NCBI GenBank assembly: GCA_963799365.1
Contig: CAWCWV010000014.1
Coordinates: 41,521 to 105,520 of the forward strand
Direction: 5' to 3'
Length of the DNA stretch: 64,000 nt
From: Marinirhabdus sp963799365
GTDB taxonomy: Bacteria > Bacteroidota > Bacteroidia > Flavobacteriales > Flavobacteriaceae
Both the position numbers and the translations under genes were made by a program. The notes beneath the pieces were generated by a model, which saw only the letters and a program-made list of their open reading frames with translations, did not search any database and was not told where the DNA came from. Positions 28,454-38,241 of the stretch are shown here, piece after piece. How positions within the stretch are numbered: position 1 is the first letter of the stretch; each line of letters begins with the position of its first letter.

Positions 28454-29779
28454 ATGAAAAAACATATATATAAACTTTTATTCTTTACAGCCGTACTAGG
28501 AACACTGTTCTCGTGCGATGTAGAAGAATTTTCAGACCTTAACAATCCAGAAGTGGATGCTTTTGAAGAGAACCTAACCCGGGGAGATCTACAGGATCTT
28601 GTTGGTGGTATTTTTTACAGTTCAAGAACCAGATTAGGAACCTATTATGATGATTGTGGTGTTATTGGTAGAGAATACTGGAGATTTGCAAGCTCAGATC
28701 CTAGATTCACTGGCGATTTACTAGGAGGCGAATCGAATATACTTGACAATAATACTTTTTATATAACAGCCCCTTGGGCATCTCGTTATAGAACAGTGAA
28801 AAATGCAAATTTAATATTGGGCTTCCTTGATTCACAAGATCTTTCAGCTCAATTCACAGATGCAGAGATAAATGCAACCAGAGGTTTTTTGCAAACATTT
28901 ATTGGTTATGAGCTTTTGCTTAATCTAAACCTAACTTATGAAAATGGTATTAGAACCGATGTTGCAGATTCAGATAATCTGGGTCCAATAGTTTCAAACA
29001 CTCAGGCACTAACAGATATTAGAACCCTATTGGAGTCTGGAGCAGCTAATCTGAGAAATGGTGGTGCTGAATTTCCATTTCCATTCACATCAGGTTTTGC
29101 TGGATTTAATACCCCAGCTACCTTTTTGTTAGCGAATCAAGCTATTTCTGCACGTGTTGCAGTTTATCAAGCCGATATGGCTGGTGCCCGTAACTTTTTA
29201 GCAGGTTCTTTCTTGAATTTAGATGGATCAGACTTGAATACTGGGATATACCATACGTTTTCCTTAGAGGCAACAGATCTTCCAAACCCAATGTTTTTTC
29301 CTATGAATGCTACTACGGCAGGAGCTAGAATTATGGTGCCAAGTTTCTTAACAGATGCAGAGGCAAATGATACTAGATTGAGTAAAGTTTCTGAGCGAGA
29401 TGACGCAATCACACTCGATGGCTTAACTGGAAACTTCGATGTTTTTATTTACCCTTCACAGGAAGCACCAATTGCTATTATTAGAAATGAAGAACTTATC
29501 TTATTATATGCAGAAGCAAATATTGAAAGTAATCCAGGAGAAGCAGTAAATGCGCTTAACATTATTAGAAGTTCAGCTGGATTGCCTGATTACACAGGAG
29601 GAACAGATACAGCTTCTCTAATAGATGAAATGCTAAACCAAAGACGTTATTCTTTATATGCTGAAGGGCATAGATGGATAGATATGAGACGTTATGGTAG
29701 ATTAGACGAATTGCCATTGGCAAGACCTATGGACGATGTCTTTACACAATTTCCAATTCCACTAACGGAAGGAAACTAA
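28454..29779 (+). CDS. SusD/RagB family nutrient-binding lipoprotein
   Basis: 441 residues. Lipobox LFSC with C21; the mature sequence begins DVEEFSDLNNPEVDAF. TPR-like helices and the C-terminal LYAEGHRWIDMRRYG segment identify SusD/RagB proteins, which cap the SusC barrel and bind the substrate. A complete IS3 element begins 13 bases after the stop and separates the gene from the hairpin that probably was its terminator. Confidence 0.92.
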   Translation: MKKHIYKLLFFTAVLGTLFSCDVEEFSDLNNPEVDAFEENLTRGDLQDLVGGIFYSSRTRLGTYYDDCGVIGREYWRFASSDPRFTGDLLGGESNILDNNTFYITAPWASRYRTVKNANLILGFLDSQDLSAQFTDAEINATRGFLQTFIGYELLLNLNLTYENGIRTDVADSDNLGPIVSNTQALTDIRTLLESGAANLRNGGAEFPFPFTSGFAGFNTPATFLLANQAISARVAVYQADMAGARNFLAGSFLNLDGSDLNTGIYHTFSLEATDLPNPMFFPMNATTAGARIMVPSFLTDAEANDTRLSKVSERDDAITLDGLTGNFDVFIYPSQEAPIAIIRNEELILLYAEANIESNPGEAVNALNIIRSSAGLPDYTGGTDTASLIDEMLNQRRYSLYAEGHRWIDMRRYGRLDELPLARPMDDVFTQFPIPLTEGN

Positions 29780-29791
29780 TAACAACAATTA

Positions 29792-29817
29792 TGTCTAGTC
29801 CTAAATAACCGATACAG
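29792..29817 (+). repeat. IS3 left inverted repeat
   Basis: Begins TGTCTAGTCCTAAAT and ends at CGATACA. It matches the right repeat with three mismatches and one indel. Confidence 0.85.
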
Positions 29818-29842
29818 ATTATTAAAGGATTAAATTTATTAA

Positions 29843-30778
29843 TTAAAGCTGAACAATGATATCATTGTTCAGCTTTTTTGATTTGTACTGTTTTCTTTTC
29901 AGTTTATTCTGTGCGTGCATTTGTACAGGTGTGAGCATATGGTTTGACAAATGAGGTCTTTGATTGTTATAGATTTCTATTGCATTTTTTATGAGCGCCC
30001 TTTTTAATGCTAAGCTTTTGATATTTCTTGCCACCCCAAATTCTTGTTTCAATATACCATTAACCCTTTCGGCGATTGCATTTTCATAGGGGTCATACTT
30101 TTCTGTCATACTTGAGCTTATGTCGTTGTCGTTAAGTAGTTGTTGGTACTCGTTGGAACAATATTGCAACCCCCTGTCGGAGTGATGTATCAGCGTTTGG
30201 TTCTTATGAACTCTTTTTTTAAGTGCCATACCTAGTGCTTTCAAAGACCCTGTCACGCTTAAGCTTTTTGACACATTATAACCTACAATTTTCTTTGAGT
30301 ATGCATCTGTAATCAAAGCCAGGTAAGATGGGTCTGCCCTGGTTCCAACATAGGTTATGTCGCTGACCCATATGGTTTCTGGTTTTTCTATTTCAATAGT
30401 AGTGATAAGGTTCTTGTGTTTTCTGAAACGGTGATGGGAGTCTGTTGTGATATGATAACTTCGCTTTGGTTTTATGAGCATATGGTTGGCTCTTAAAATT
30501 CTATAGAGTTTGTCCCTGCCCACATTTAAGATAGCAAGTTCAGCTTTGAGTAAATAGTACAACTTTCTTGTACCTAGTCTTGGCATAATACCGCGTATGT
30601 CTCTAACTAACGCTATAACCTTTTGAGCTACAAGTTGTTTGTAGGCTTTTGATTTGATGGATCTATAGTAAACCTGTCTGTTTACCCCGAGTAAATCACA
30701 GGTAGAAACTAACGTTTCTTTGTGTTCTTCTTTGAAGCGGTCGATAACTCGGGTTTGTAATTTTTTCTGATTTGGATA
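29843..30778 (-). CDS. IS3 transposase OrfB (DDE integrase domain)
   Basis: The frame is open from 30778 and is entered by -1 frameshifting from orfA; the first ATG inside it is at 30586, giving a 247-residue minimum. The upstream part (VSTCDLLGVNRQVYYRSI...DIRGIMPRLGTRKLYYLL) is the normal IS3 OrfB N-terminal HTH region. The DDE triad is visible: WVSDITYV, HHSDRGLQY and NAIAERVNGILKQE. It catalyses strand cutting and transfer as an OrfAB fusion. The 3' end overlaps a 32-bp palindrome. Confidence 0.9.
   Translation of the reverse strand, partial: YPNQKKLQTRVIDRFKEEHKETLVSTCDLLGVNRQVYYRSIKSKAYKQLVAQKVIALVRDIRGIMPRLGTRKLYYLLKAELAILNVGRDKLYRILRANHMLIKPKRSYHITTDSHHRFRKHKNLITTIEIEKPETIWVSDITYVGTRADPSYLALITDAYSKKIVGYNVSKSLSVTGSLKALGMALKKRVHKNQTLIHHSDRGLQYCSNEYQQLLNDNDISSSMTEKYDPYENAIAERVNGILKQEFGVARNIKSLALKRALIKNAIEIYNNQRPHLSNHMLTPVQMHAQNKLKRKQYKSKKLNNDIIVQL
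29845..29880 (+). terminator. 32-bp perfect palindrome at the IS left end, likely terminator
   Basis: AAAGCTGAACAATGAT (29845-29860) is followed by its exact complement (29861-29876) and a T run. On the plus strand it should stop susCD read-through into the IS; it lies within the end of orfB. Confidence 0.7.
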
Positions 30779-31143
30779 TCATATTCCTTCTCTGCCATAT
30801 CTACCAGCATATCGAAGATGATGACTTTCTTATCCGCCCTTTCAGCAAGATGCTCTGCACGAGCCTTCTGTTTCTCCAATAGTTTGACTTTGGCCTCTAG
30901 TTCAAGGATTCTTTGTTCAGGTGTCTTTGCCACGGTTGTCTTAGATTGATTTTCCCAATCAAAGTTACCATATTTTCTGAGCCATTCCCTAATAGTAGAT
31001 TTAGCTTGGATGCCATATTTGTGGCAAGCTTCCGTTCTGCTTAATTCACCAAGCTCTATTTCTTGGACAACTTGGAGTTTAAAAGAAATCGAGTAATCTT
31101 TCTGGGTACGTTTTACATAACCCGTGTTTTCTGATGTTTTCAT
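30709..31143 (-). CDS. IS3 OrfA (HTH protein)
   Basis: 144 residues. A helix-turn-helix (ISFKLQVVQEIELGELSRTEACHKYGIQAKSTIREWLRKYG, about 18-60) binds the IS ends, and a leucine-zipper-like coil follows (ILELEAKVKLLEKQKARAEHLAERA). The frame continues through a slippery A AAA AAT at 30766-30760, where -1 slippage joins OrfB. Confidence 0.9.
   Translation of the reverse strand: MKTSENTGYVKRTQKDYSISFKLQVVQEIELGELSRTEACHKYGIQAKSTIREWLRKYGNFDWENQSKTTVAKTPEQRILELEAKVKLLEKQKARAEHLAERADKKVIIFDMLVDMAEKEYDIQIRKNYKPELSTASKKNTKKR
30760..30766 (-). promoter_or_regulatory. -1 frameshift slippery site A AAA AAT
   Basis: The minus-strand heptamer A-AAA-AAT in the orfA frame fits X-XXY-YYZ. Slipping back one base changes codons AAA AAT to AAA AAA and leads directly into orfB (KKLQTRVIDRF). 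Confidence 0.75.
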
Positions 31144-31158
31144 TACACTAGAGTTTTA

Positions 31159-31184
31159 GTGTATCGCTATTTTAGGACGGGACA
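31159..31184 (-). repeat. IS3 right inverted repeat
   Basis: On the minus strand it begins TGTCCCGTCCTAAAA. Followed on the plus strand by TTA, the second copy of the target duplication. Confidence 0.85.
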
Positions 31185-31197
31185 TTAGTTTCAAAAG

Positions 31198-31232
31198 AAA
31201 AGCCCTTTCAGTTTTACTGAAAGGGCTTTTTA
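31198..31232 (+). terminator. Hairpin terminator, probably the original susCD terminator
   Basis: AAAAGCCCTTTCAGT (31198-31212) pairs with ACTGAAAGGGCTTTT (31216-31230), loop TTT, then T residues. Removing the IS and one TTA puts it about 22 bases behind the susD stop. Confidence 0.75.
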
Positions 31233-31488
31233 TTTGACTCAAATTAAGGCTTAAACTATTGCAATTTAATTACAGAAATTTAGTGGTTCAAAAAATTTAT
31301 TGAGACTCTGTTATCTGTTAACGTTTAAAAGTTGATGGGCTATGACTACCCTTTAATAGTTAATAAAAACTAATGCTTATAATTTATAAATTTAGGTACT
31401 GAAATCCTGCCGCTTAGTAGGAAAGTAACCCAAATATTAAGTCAAAAGGAGATGTAAACTTCGTCCAAATCTATCATCAAGATCACTA
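31231..31488. other. 258-bp gap behind the RND gene, nothing recognised
   Basis: AT-rich, no open frame of note and no strong hairpin; only the RND gene's 3' flank. Confidence 0.4.
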
Positions 31489-34400
31489 CTATTCGGCAGC
31501 TTCCAGATTAATATCTTCGGCAGTTTCATCTTGCTTTTGATTTCGTTTATTGTGTAACCACATTTTCATTCGGGTTGCGATGTAGAATAAAATTGGCACA
31601 ATAATTAGCGTGAGGAACGTTGCTATTAATAATCCGTAGATTACTGTCCAGGCTAAAGGTCCCCAGAAAATTACGTTATCACCTCCCATATAGATCTTTG
31701 GGTCAAACTCGCTAAAGAGAGAGAAAAAGTCAATATTTAATCCAATAGCTAACGGTATTAATCCCAGTATTGTAGTAATTGCAGTTAATAAAACAGGTCT
31801 TAAACGTGCTCTACCAGCTCTAATAATGCTTGCTAATAAGTCATCTTTTTCAAGGTATTCAGATTCGTCTATATCTAGTTCATTCTTTTTTCTATCTACC
31901 AATAACTGGGCATAATCTAGTAGTACCACTCCATTATTTACCACAATTCCAGCAAGTGAGATAATTCCCATCATTGTCATTAGGATTACAAAAGGTGACC
32001 CAGAGATTACAATACCTCCAAATACACCAATCAAGCTTAAGAATATGGAAACCATAATAATAGCTGGTTTTGAAATAGAATTAAACTGAAAAATAAGAAT
32101 TAAGAAAATAAGCCCTAAACCTGTAAAGAAAGCACCCATTAAGAATGCTTGTTCTTTATTTTGTTCTTCTAACTGTCCTGTATAATCTATTTTTATGTCT
32201 TCTGGCATTCCTTCAAAACCTTTCATAGCTTCTTGAACTTCTGCTACTGCAGCACCAGCATCTGTAAAGCCAGGCTTTAGGTTAGAATACACTGTTACAA
32301 CGCGTCGGGTATCTTTGTGTTTAATGGCACTAAAACCCGAGCTATTTCTTCTTTCTGCCACTGCCGAGACCGGGATGTTTCGTAATTCTCCTTTGTTGGT
32401 TCTAAAGGTAATTGTTTGGTTAAAGAGCGCACTGGTATTATACCTGCTGTCTTCATTAAACCGCACATAAATGTCGTAGTCCTCTCCATCTTCCTTATAA
32501 ATACCTGCTTTGGTTCCAAAAATGGCATTTCTTAACTGTTGTCCAACTTGACCCGCACTTACTCCTAATTCTCCTGCTTTTTCACGGTCTACTTCTACCT
32601 GCATGGCCGGTTTGTCTTTATTTACGTCTATCTTAAGTTCATCAATGGCAGCAATATTTTTGGTATTAAGATATTTGCGCATGTTTTCGGCAGTAGCAAT
32701 GAGCTCATTATAATCTTCGCCTTCCAGTTCTATATTTACTGGAGCACCTTGTGGCGGTCCATTAGCATCTTTTTCGACCGAAATAAGTAGTCCTGGATAA
32801 ATACCTTCCAACCCCTCCTGCACCTTTTTTCTAAGGGCTTCACTGTCTTCGCCACGACGGAATTTATATTCGCGCATAGAAGCGGTAATTTTACCTTTGT
32901 GCGGCATTTCGGCAGCAGATCCTCCATCGGTTTGCGGGTTTCCAGCACCTTCACCTACTTGCGAAACGGCACTTTCAACCATATAATTATAGCCATCGTC
33001 CATGTAAGCGTCACCATTTAAAAGACCATAGACCTTTTGTTCAATTTCCCTAGTAATAGCATTCGTTTTTTCAATAGCGGTACCTTCAGGATATTCTAGA
33101 TATACAATAATCTGATTTGGTTTGTTGTCTGGAAAAAATTCTATTTTGGTTCTTTGTGTTCCTACGGAAATACCAAAGGCCATTATAGCCGCAAATAATA
33201 ATAAAAAAGTACCAGCTGTTATCATGTAAGGGCGTTTTCCTTTAAATGCTTTTGTAAGATTTCGTTCGTACCAGTTTTCCAAACGCACCAATGATTTTGT
33301 TTGAAAACGGTTGGCCATTTTTCTAAGTACGAGCCTATAAAACCAAAGCATTCCTGCTACTACAATCATAAGTGTCCCTAACCCTCGGTAGGCCCCTCCA
33401 AAAATCAAAATGAACAAGCCAATTCCTCCGACGATTGCCGAAATTTTAATAAGATTTTTCTTAGGCATGTTCTTGTCTTCAGTTTTCATAAATTGTGAAA
33501 CCAATACCGAATTAAAGAAAATTGCAACAAATAATGAAGAACCAAGTACCACCGAAAGTGTGATTGGGAAATAAATCATGAACTGCCCCATCAAGCCTGG
33601 CCATAACCCAAGTGGAATAAAGGCCGCAACCGTAGTTGCTGTCGAAATTATAATTGGAAATGCAATCTCACCAATCCCTTTTTTTGCAGCTTCTTTGCGG
33701 CTCATGCCTTCTTCATCCATGAGTCTGTAAACATTTTCAACAACCACAATCCCGTTATCCACCAACATCCCAAGACCCATAATAAGGCCGAAAAGAATCA
33801 TTGTGTTTAACGTATAACCCATCCAGCTTAATATCATAAGCGACATAAACATAGACATTGGGATGGCAAAACCTACAAAGAGTGCGTTTTTAAAACCTAA
33901 GAAAAACATCAAAACTGTAACTACGAGAATAATACCGAAGATGATGTTATTTACCAGGTCGTCCACTTGCCCAATGGTTTTTGAAGATTGGTCGTTGGTA
34001 ATCGTCAATTGTAAATCTGACGGGAATTGGTTTTCTTTTGCTTCTTTAACAATGGCGTCAATTTTTTCGGCAGCTGCGACCATGTTTTCTCCAGAGCGTT
34101 TTTTTACATCTAGCATCACTACTTGGTCACCAAATTCTCTCGCATAGGTAGTTTTGTCCTTGGACTTAAAGCTTATGTCTGCAATATCTTGGAGGTATAC
34201 AATATTGCCGTCTTCAGACTTTACTACAAAATTATTGAGCTCCTGCGGATCTTCAATTTCTCCTAAGATCCGAATGGTGCGTCGTTGTCCGCTCGCTTTA
34301 AAGTTTCCGGCAGACATGGTCATGTTTCCATCACTTATAGCACTGGAAATATCCCGAAAACTTATGTTACTTGCCATCATTTTATAAATATCCACAGCCA

Positions 34401-35001
34401 CTTCCACCTCTTTTTCCTGAGCGCCACGAATGTCTACTTTTTTTATTTCGGTAAGATTTTCAATTTCATCTTCTAGGTATTCTCCATACTCTTTGAGTTT
34501 CTGAAGGGGATAATTTCCTGAGATATTAATGTTAAGAATAGGAATCTCTTCGCTCATACTTAACTCGAATACGTTAGGCTCAATCTTTGCACCGTTAAAA
34601 GTAGGCCAATCCTCACTGGAAGTTTCACTGTCTATTTCATCTTTTACCAATTGCTTGGCTTGTTCTACGGGTAAGTCATCATCAAATTCAACCACAATCA
34701 TCGAGTAATCTTCTTGCGATGTTGAGGTAATCTCAACCACACCACTCACAATTTTCAATTTGTCTTCTAGCGGATCTGTAATGAGCTTTTCAATGTCTTC
34801 GGCTGTATTTCCTGGATAGAGCGAACTTATATATATTTTAGTTTCTCTAATTTCCGGAAAACTTTCGCGTGGCATCGAATTGTAAGCACTATATCCCAAA
34901 AACAGTATAAGTGCCATCGCCATATACATAGTGGTTTTATTATTGATGGCCCAAGAGGAGAGTTTAAATTCCTTTTCGGTATTTTTTTTCTTTTTTGCCA
35001 T
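31489..35001 (-). CDS. RND efflux transporter permease subunit
   Basis: 1170 residues from ATG 35001 (MAKKKKNTEKEFKLSSW), preferred to the TTG at 35019. The RND plan is complete: TM1 near residues 25-45 (MYMAMALILFLGYSAY), a large periplasmic porter domain, TM2-6 (about 350-520, with GLGMLVDNGIVVVENVYR), a second porter domain and TM8-12 (LAGIVVNNGVVLLDYAQLL, RLRPVLLTAITTILGLIP). It exports drugs or other hydrophobic compounds with proton antiport. Third gene after TolC and MFP in a TetR-led operon; substrate not readable. Confidence 0.93.
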   Translation of the reverse strand: MAKKKKNTEKEFKLSSWAINNKTTMYMAMALILFLGYSAYNSMPRESFPEIRETKIYISSLYPGNTAEDIEKLITDPLEDKLKIVSGVVEITSTSQEDYSMIVVEFDDDLPVEQAKQLVKDEIDSETSSEDWPTFNGAKIEPNVFELSMSEEIPILNINISGNYPLQKLKEYGEYLEDEIENLTEIKKVDIRGAQEKEVEVAVDIYKMMASNISFRDISSAISDGNMTMSAGNFKASGQRRTIRILGEIEDPQELNNFVVKSEDGNIVYLQDIADISFKSKDKTTYAREFGDQVVMLDVKKRSGENMVAAAEKIDAIVKEAKENQFPSDLQLTITNDQSSKTIGQVDDLVNNIIFGIILVVTVLMFFLGFKNALFVGFAIPMSMFMSLMILSWMGYTLNTMILFGLIMGLGMLVDNGIVVVENVYRLMDEEGMSRKEAAKKGIGEIAFPIIISTATTVAAFIPLGLWPGLMGQFMIYFPITLSVVLGSSLFVAIFFNSVLVSQFMKTEDKNMPKKNLIKISAIVGGIGLFILIFGGAYRGLGTLMIVVAGMLWFYRLVLRKMANRFQTKSLVRLENWYERNLTKAFKGKRPYMITAGTFLLLFAAIMAFGISVGTQRTKIEFFPDNKPNQIIVYLEYPEGTAIEKTNAITREIEQKVYGLLNGDAYMDDGYNYMVESAVSQVGEGAGNPQTDGGSAAEMPHKGKITASMREYKFRRGEDSEALRKKVQEGLEGIYPGLLISVEKDANGPPQGAPVNIELEGEDYNELIATAENMRKYLNTKNIAAIDELKIDVNKDKPAMQVEVDREKAGELGVSAGQVGQQLRNAIFGTKAGIYKEDGEDYDIYVRFNEDSRYNTSALFNQTITFRTNKGELRNIPVSAVAERRNSSGFSAIKHKDTRRVVTVYSNLKPGFTDAGAAVAEVQEAMKGFEGMPEDIKIDYTGQLEEQNKEQAFLMGAFFTGLGLIFLILIFQFNSISKPAIIMVSIFLSLIGVFGGIVISGSPFVILMTMMGIISLAGIVVNNGVVLLDYAQLLVDRKKNELDIDESEYLEKDDLLASIIRAGRARLRPVLLTAITTILGLIPLAIGLNIDFFSLFSEFDPKIYMGGDNVIFWGPLAWTVIYGLLIATFLTLIIVPILFYIATRMKMWLHNKRNQKQDETAEDINLEAAE

Positions 35002-35057
35002 AGTATTGCCCTGTTTCAACGCTGCTTACTATAAAATGTAGCAGATAATTTTTTTGG

Positions 35058-36224
35058 TTAATAGCTAATAATTTTCACAGCCTGCCCGTCCTTCACACTT
35101 CTGGCACCTTCTTCAATAACTTCATCACCCTCTTTAAGACCGTTAAGAACTTCAATGAGGTCGCCTTGAGTTTTACCTGTTTTAATAATAACACGGGTTG
35201 CTTTAGCTTTGTTCTCTTCTTTTTCGTTCAAAACATAAACATACTGCTCACCTTCGGCATTTTCGCTTACAATGCTTTGAGGAATTAAAATTGCCTTCTC
35301 ACTCGTGTAATCGTTTATTTTAAGTCTTGCTGTAAGATTTGGTTTTATGCTGTTGTCTTTGTTTGGCACTTCAATTTCAGCTTTATAGGTTCTATTATCT
35401 GGATTGATAAAATCTCCGGTTTGGGTCAATTTAGCATCAATTGTCTTGTTAAGCACAGGAAAAAATACTTTTACGTCCTTTCCTTTAACCACGTCGGTTA
35501 TATATGTTTCTGGGATATCTGTTGTAATGTACATGTCGCTTAAACTCACAATACGTAATAATTGGGTTGTCCCTGGTGAAACCACACTTCCTTGCTCTGT
35601 AATTACATCGTCTATAGTTCCAGCAAAAGGCGCTCGTACGGATGCTTTTCCCAATTGTTGTCTCATAGAATTGATGCTTTTTTGCATTCCTTCAAAGTTA
35701 GATTTTGCCTGAAGGTATTGTATTTCGCTACCAATTTTTTGATCCCACAAACGCTTTTGCCGTTCGAAGGTAGTTTTAGCAAGCTCGGCCTGCACTTCCA
35801 TTTGTGCCAATTGTTGGCTCATCCCTCCATCGTCTACACTTGCAAGAATTTGACCTTTGCTTACCCGTTGTCCTTCTTTTACATACACACGTGTTAAGAT
35901 TCCGCTCATTTCTGGCGTGATCACAATATTTTGATCTGTTTTTACACTTCCTTGTAATTCCAGATAGTGATTAAAAATGGTATCTTTTGCAACAAAAGAA
36001 GTTACTAACGGAACATTAGTTTCCGGATTTATTTCCTGAAGTTTTTCGTTCAACTTCTTTATTTCGGCATCCAATACTTGCGCTTGGTCTGTTAGTTCGT
36101 TTCTTCGTTGTTGAATTACTTCCACGTCATTCGAAGCCAATATGTCTTCTACTGAGACTTTCTCACTGTTTCCACAAGAAACCAGCATAGTGGTAAGGAG
36201 TATGAATATGATTGAATTTTTCAT
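35058..36224 (-). CDS. RND efflux periplasmic adaptor (MFP), lipoprotein
   Basis: 388 residues. Lipobox LVSC with C17 (MLVSCGNSEKVS). A coiled-coil stretch (NELTDQAQVLDAEIKKLNEKLQEI) precedes the lipoyl halves (ITPEMSGILTRVYVKEGQRVSKGQILASVD; SVRAPFAGTIDDVITEQGSVVSPG). The beta-barrel and membrane-proximal domains follow (about 215-388). It joins the RND pump to TolC. 33 bases separate it from the TolC stop. Confidence 0.93.
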   Translation of the reverse strand: MKNSIIFILLTTMLVSCGNSEKVSVEDILASNDVEVIQQRRNELTDQAQVLDAEIKKLNEKLQEINPETNVPLVTSFVAKDTIFNHYLELQGSVKTDQNIVITPEMSGILTRVYVKEGQRVSKGQILASVDDGGMSQQLAQMEVQAELAKTTFERQKRLWDQKIGSEIQYLQAKSNFEGMQKSINSMRQQLGKASVRAPFAGTIDDVITEQGSVVSPGTTQLLRIVSLSDMYITTDIPETYITDVVKGKDVKVFFPVLNKTIDAKLTQTGDFINPDNRTYKAEIEVPNKDNSIKPNLTARLKINDYTSEKAILIPQSIVSENAEGEQYVYVLNEKEENKAKATRVIIKTGKTQGDLIEVLNGLKEGDEVIEEGARSVKDGQAVKIISY

Positions 36225-36257
36225 TTTTTGGTAAAAAGTTTATAGTTGATGAGTTGA

Positions 36258-37646
36258 TTAGTAATTGCCTTTAATTTCTTCAGATTCTATTCTTACCTCT
36301 GGAGTATTTAATACGGTTTCTATTTCGGCTTTTGAGTTTATAACATCCAGCATACTTTGAAAATATTGTTGTTGTGCACTGTATAGCTGGGTTTGTGCTT
36401 GGCGTAAATCGAAACTAGTGCTCAAGCCTTCGGTAAACTTAACTTGATTTTTAGTTTCTATTCGCTCTGCCAGTGCTTTGTTCTTTTTTGAATTTTCAAA
36501 CTTCTCTATTGCAAATTGATAGTTGCTTTTTGCCGTATTGAGTTGTAAAATTACGTTCTGAATAGTTTCTTCCAATTCAGTTTCAGCTTGATCTAAAGCA
36601 ATTTTGGCACGTTGTGTTTTTGCACTTCGCATTCCACTGCTAAAAATAGGAACATTCATACTTACTCCTAGTAAAGATGATTGAAACCAGGGTTGGCCGC
36701 TTTCAAAAAAATTGAATTCATCCCTAAAAGCCGAAGTTCCATAATTCACAAAAGCAGATATGCTTGGGAGTGCTTTACTTTTTTCCAATTTCATTTCCAA
36801 ACTCCGTTGTTCTGTAAGATTATAGGCAATTTTATAGTCGGCGTTCTTTTCAATATTCAAACCTTCTTCCAAAAGTTGAAGACTGGTTCCTTCCGCTGCC
36901 AAAGTATCTAAAGTATCCACAAACAAAACATTGCTTTCCACAGGAATACCCAAAGCTACATTAAACATTTGCCTTGCAATAGTGGCGCTACGGCGCGCAT
37001 TGCTTAGTTGTGTTTCAACATCTAACAATGTAATTTCCAGTTGTTCCACACTTTCTTCTTCTGTAAGTCCGTTTTCGAAGATCTTTCGGGTTTCATAAAC
37101 GTTTTTTTCTAGTGCTTCTTTGTTTTTTTCGAAAATAGCAATAAGTTCTTCGGAGAGTAAGACACTTCCGTAGGCATTAATCACTCCTTTTCTCACTTCC
37201 AGATTGGTCTTTTCGGCAGCATTTTCAGAAAAATCCAAAAAGGCCTTTGCGGCTTGAAGTCCTACTAAATAACTTCCGTCAAAAATTAACTGATTTAAGG
37301 TAGCAACAGCACTTGCATTTTGTTTTGTTCCAAAAATAACTGGGACAAAGGTGCCAGGCTCACCGCCGCTAAACTCTGCGGGAATAAGTGTTACTTGTTG
37401 TTTTAAATTGTTCTGGTAGGCAATATTCCCACTAATTTGGGGCAATCCTGAAGCCGTAGTTTCCCACTTTTGTTTAATGGCCTTGGCAATATCCCGGCGC
37501 GCATTGAGTGCCGTGTAGTTACTGTCTAAGGCAAAAGTTACAGCTTCTTCCATCGTAAAATTATAGCTTTTGCTATTTTGTGCAGAAGCAATTCCAGCAA
37601 ACCCGAATAAGACGATGATTAATAGTGCGTTACGCATTGTGTACAT
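36258..37646 (-). CDS. TolC family outer membrane efflux channel protein
   Basis: 462 residues. Signal peptide to about SAQ (22), then two repeats of the TolC/OEP helical family, e.g. NFTMEEAVTFALDSNYTALNARRDIAKA and IALDQAETELEETIQNVILQLNTAKSNYQFA. It forms the outer membrane and periplasmic tunnel of the tripartite pump. The start overlaps the end of the TetR gene by 17 bases. ATG 37637 (MRNALLI) is a possible alternative start. Confidence 0.9.
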   Translation of the reverse strand: MYTMRNALLIIVLFGFAGIASAQNSKSYNFTMEEAVTFALDSNYTALNARRDIAKAIKQKWETTASGLPQISGNIAYQNNLKQQVTLIPAEFSGGEPGTFVPVIFGTKQNASAVATLNQLIFDGSYLVGLQAAKAFLDFSENAAEKTNLEVRKGVINAYGSVLLSEELIAIFEKNKEALEKNVYETRKIFENGLTEEESVEQLEITLLDVETQLSNARRSATIARQMFNVALGIPVESNVLFVDTLDTLAAEGTSLQLLEEGLNIEKNADYKIAYNLTEQRSLEMKLEKSKALPSISAFVNYGTSAFRDEFNFFESGQPWFQSSLLGVSMNVPIFSSGMRSAKTQRAKIALDQAETELEETIQNVILQLNTAKSNYQFAIEKFENSKKNKALAERIETKNQVKFTEGLSTSFDLRQAQTQLYSAQQQYFQSMLDVINSKAEIETVLNTPEVRIESEEIKGNY

Positions 37647-38241
37647 TGTTTTTAATAAATTTACTTAGTGTTTGTAGCCCTTCCTTTGTTACAATACCTC
37701 GAAGGTGATATTCTAAATAGTCTTCAAAGAGAGCTTCCTTTGGGAATTTTTGAATGGGAAAAAGAGTATTGTCTTTAATACCATTTACACCAATAAAATA
37801 AATCCTGGCAACAAATTCCATGTCCAAATTATCCCTGTATAGTCCTTGTGCAATTCCTCTTTTTACATTGGAGAGAGTGCAATCGTGCATTTTTTCGAAG
37901 TGTTTCACCTTTAATGTATCGTGAATTTCAGGGTAGTATTTCTGAAGCTGATATTGAGGTGAAGATTTTTCATCTTTCAACTGAAGCATCATATATTTTT
38001 TGATTTCGTATAATTCTTCAATCGGATTTTTTTCTTCTGCTCTAATGCCATCTATTCCACAAGAAATAGTATCGAATACGTGGATAGTTACTTCCTTTAC
38101 GAGTTCTGTTTTATTACTAAAATGTGTATAAATAGTTTTTTTAGAAATTCCCATTTCATTGGCAATATCGTCCATGGTCACACTCTTAAATCCTAGTGTG
38201 ATAAATAGTTCGGTTGCTTTCTGTATGATCTTGTCTTTCAT
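37630..38241 (-). CDS. TetR/AcrR family transcriptional regulator
   Basis: 203 residues. The N-terminal HTH is MKDKIIQKATELFITLGFKSVTMDDIANEMGISKKTIYTHFSNKTELV (about 1-50); the C-terminal ligand-binding domain is unassigned. First gene of the pump operon, overlapping tolC by 17 bases, so it most likely controls the operon and itself. Confidence 0.9.
   Translation of the reverse strand: MKDKIIQKATELFITLGFKSVTMDDIANEMGISKKTIYTHFSNKTELVKEVTIHVFDTISCGIDGIRAEEKNPIEELYEIKKYMMLQLKDEKSSPQYQLQKYYPEIHDTLKVKHFEKMHDCTLSNVKRGIAQGLYRDNLDMEFVARIYFIGVNGIKDNTLFPIQKFPKEALFEDYLEYHLRGIVTKEGLQTLSKFIKNNVHNA

Larger units (their letters stand above)
29792..31184 (-). mobile_element. Complete IS3-family insertion sequence
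   Basis: 1393 bp. The terminal inverted repeats are imperfect, starting TGTCtaGTCCTAAAT (29792 on) and, on the other strand from 31184, TGTCccGTCCTAAAA, each followed by CGATACA a little later. A 3-bp target duplication TTA flanks it (29789-29791 and 31185-31187). It carries orfA and orfB with all catalytic residues, so it is likely still active. Confidence 0.93.
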
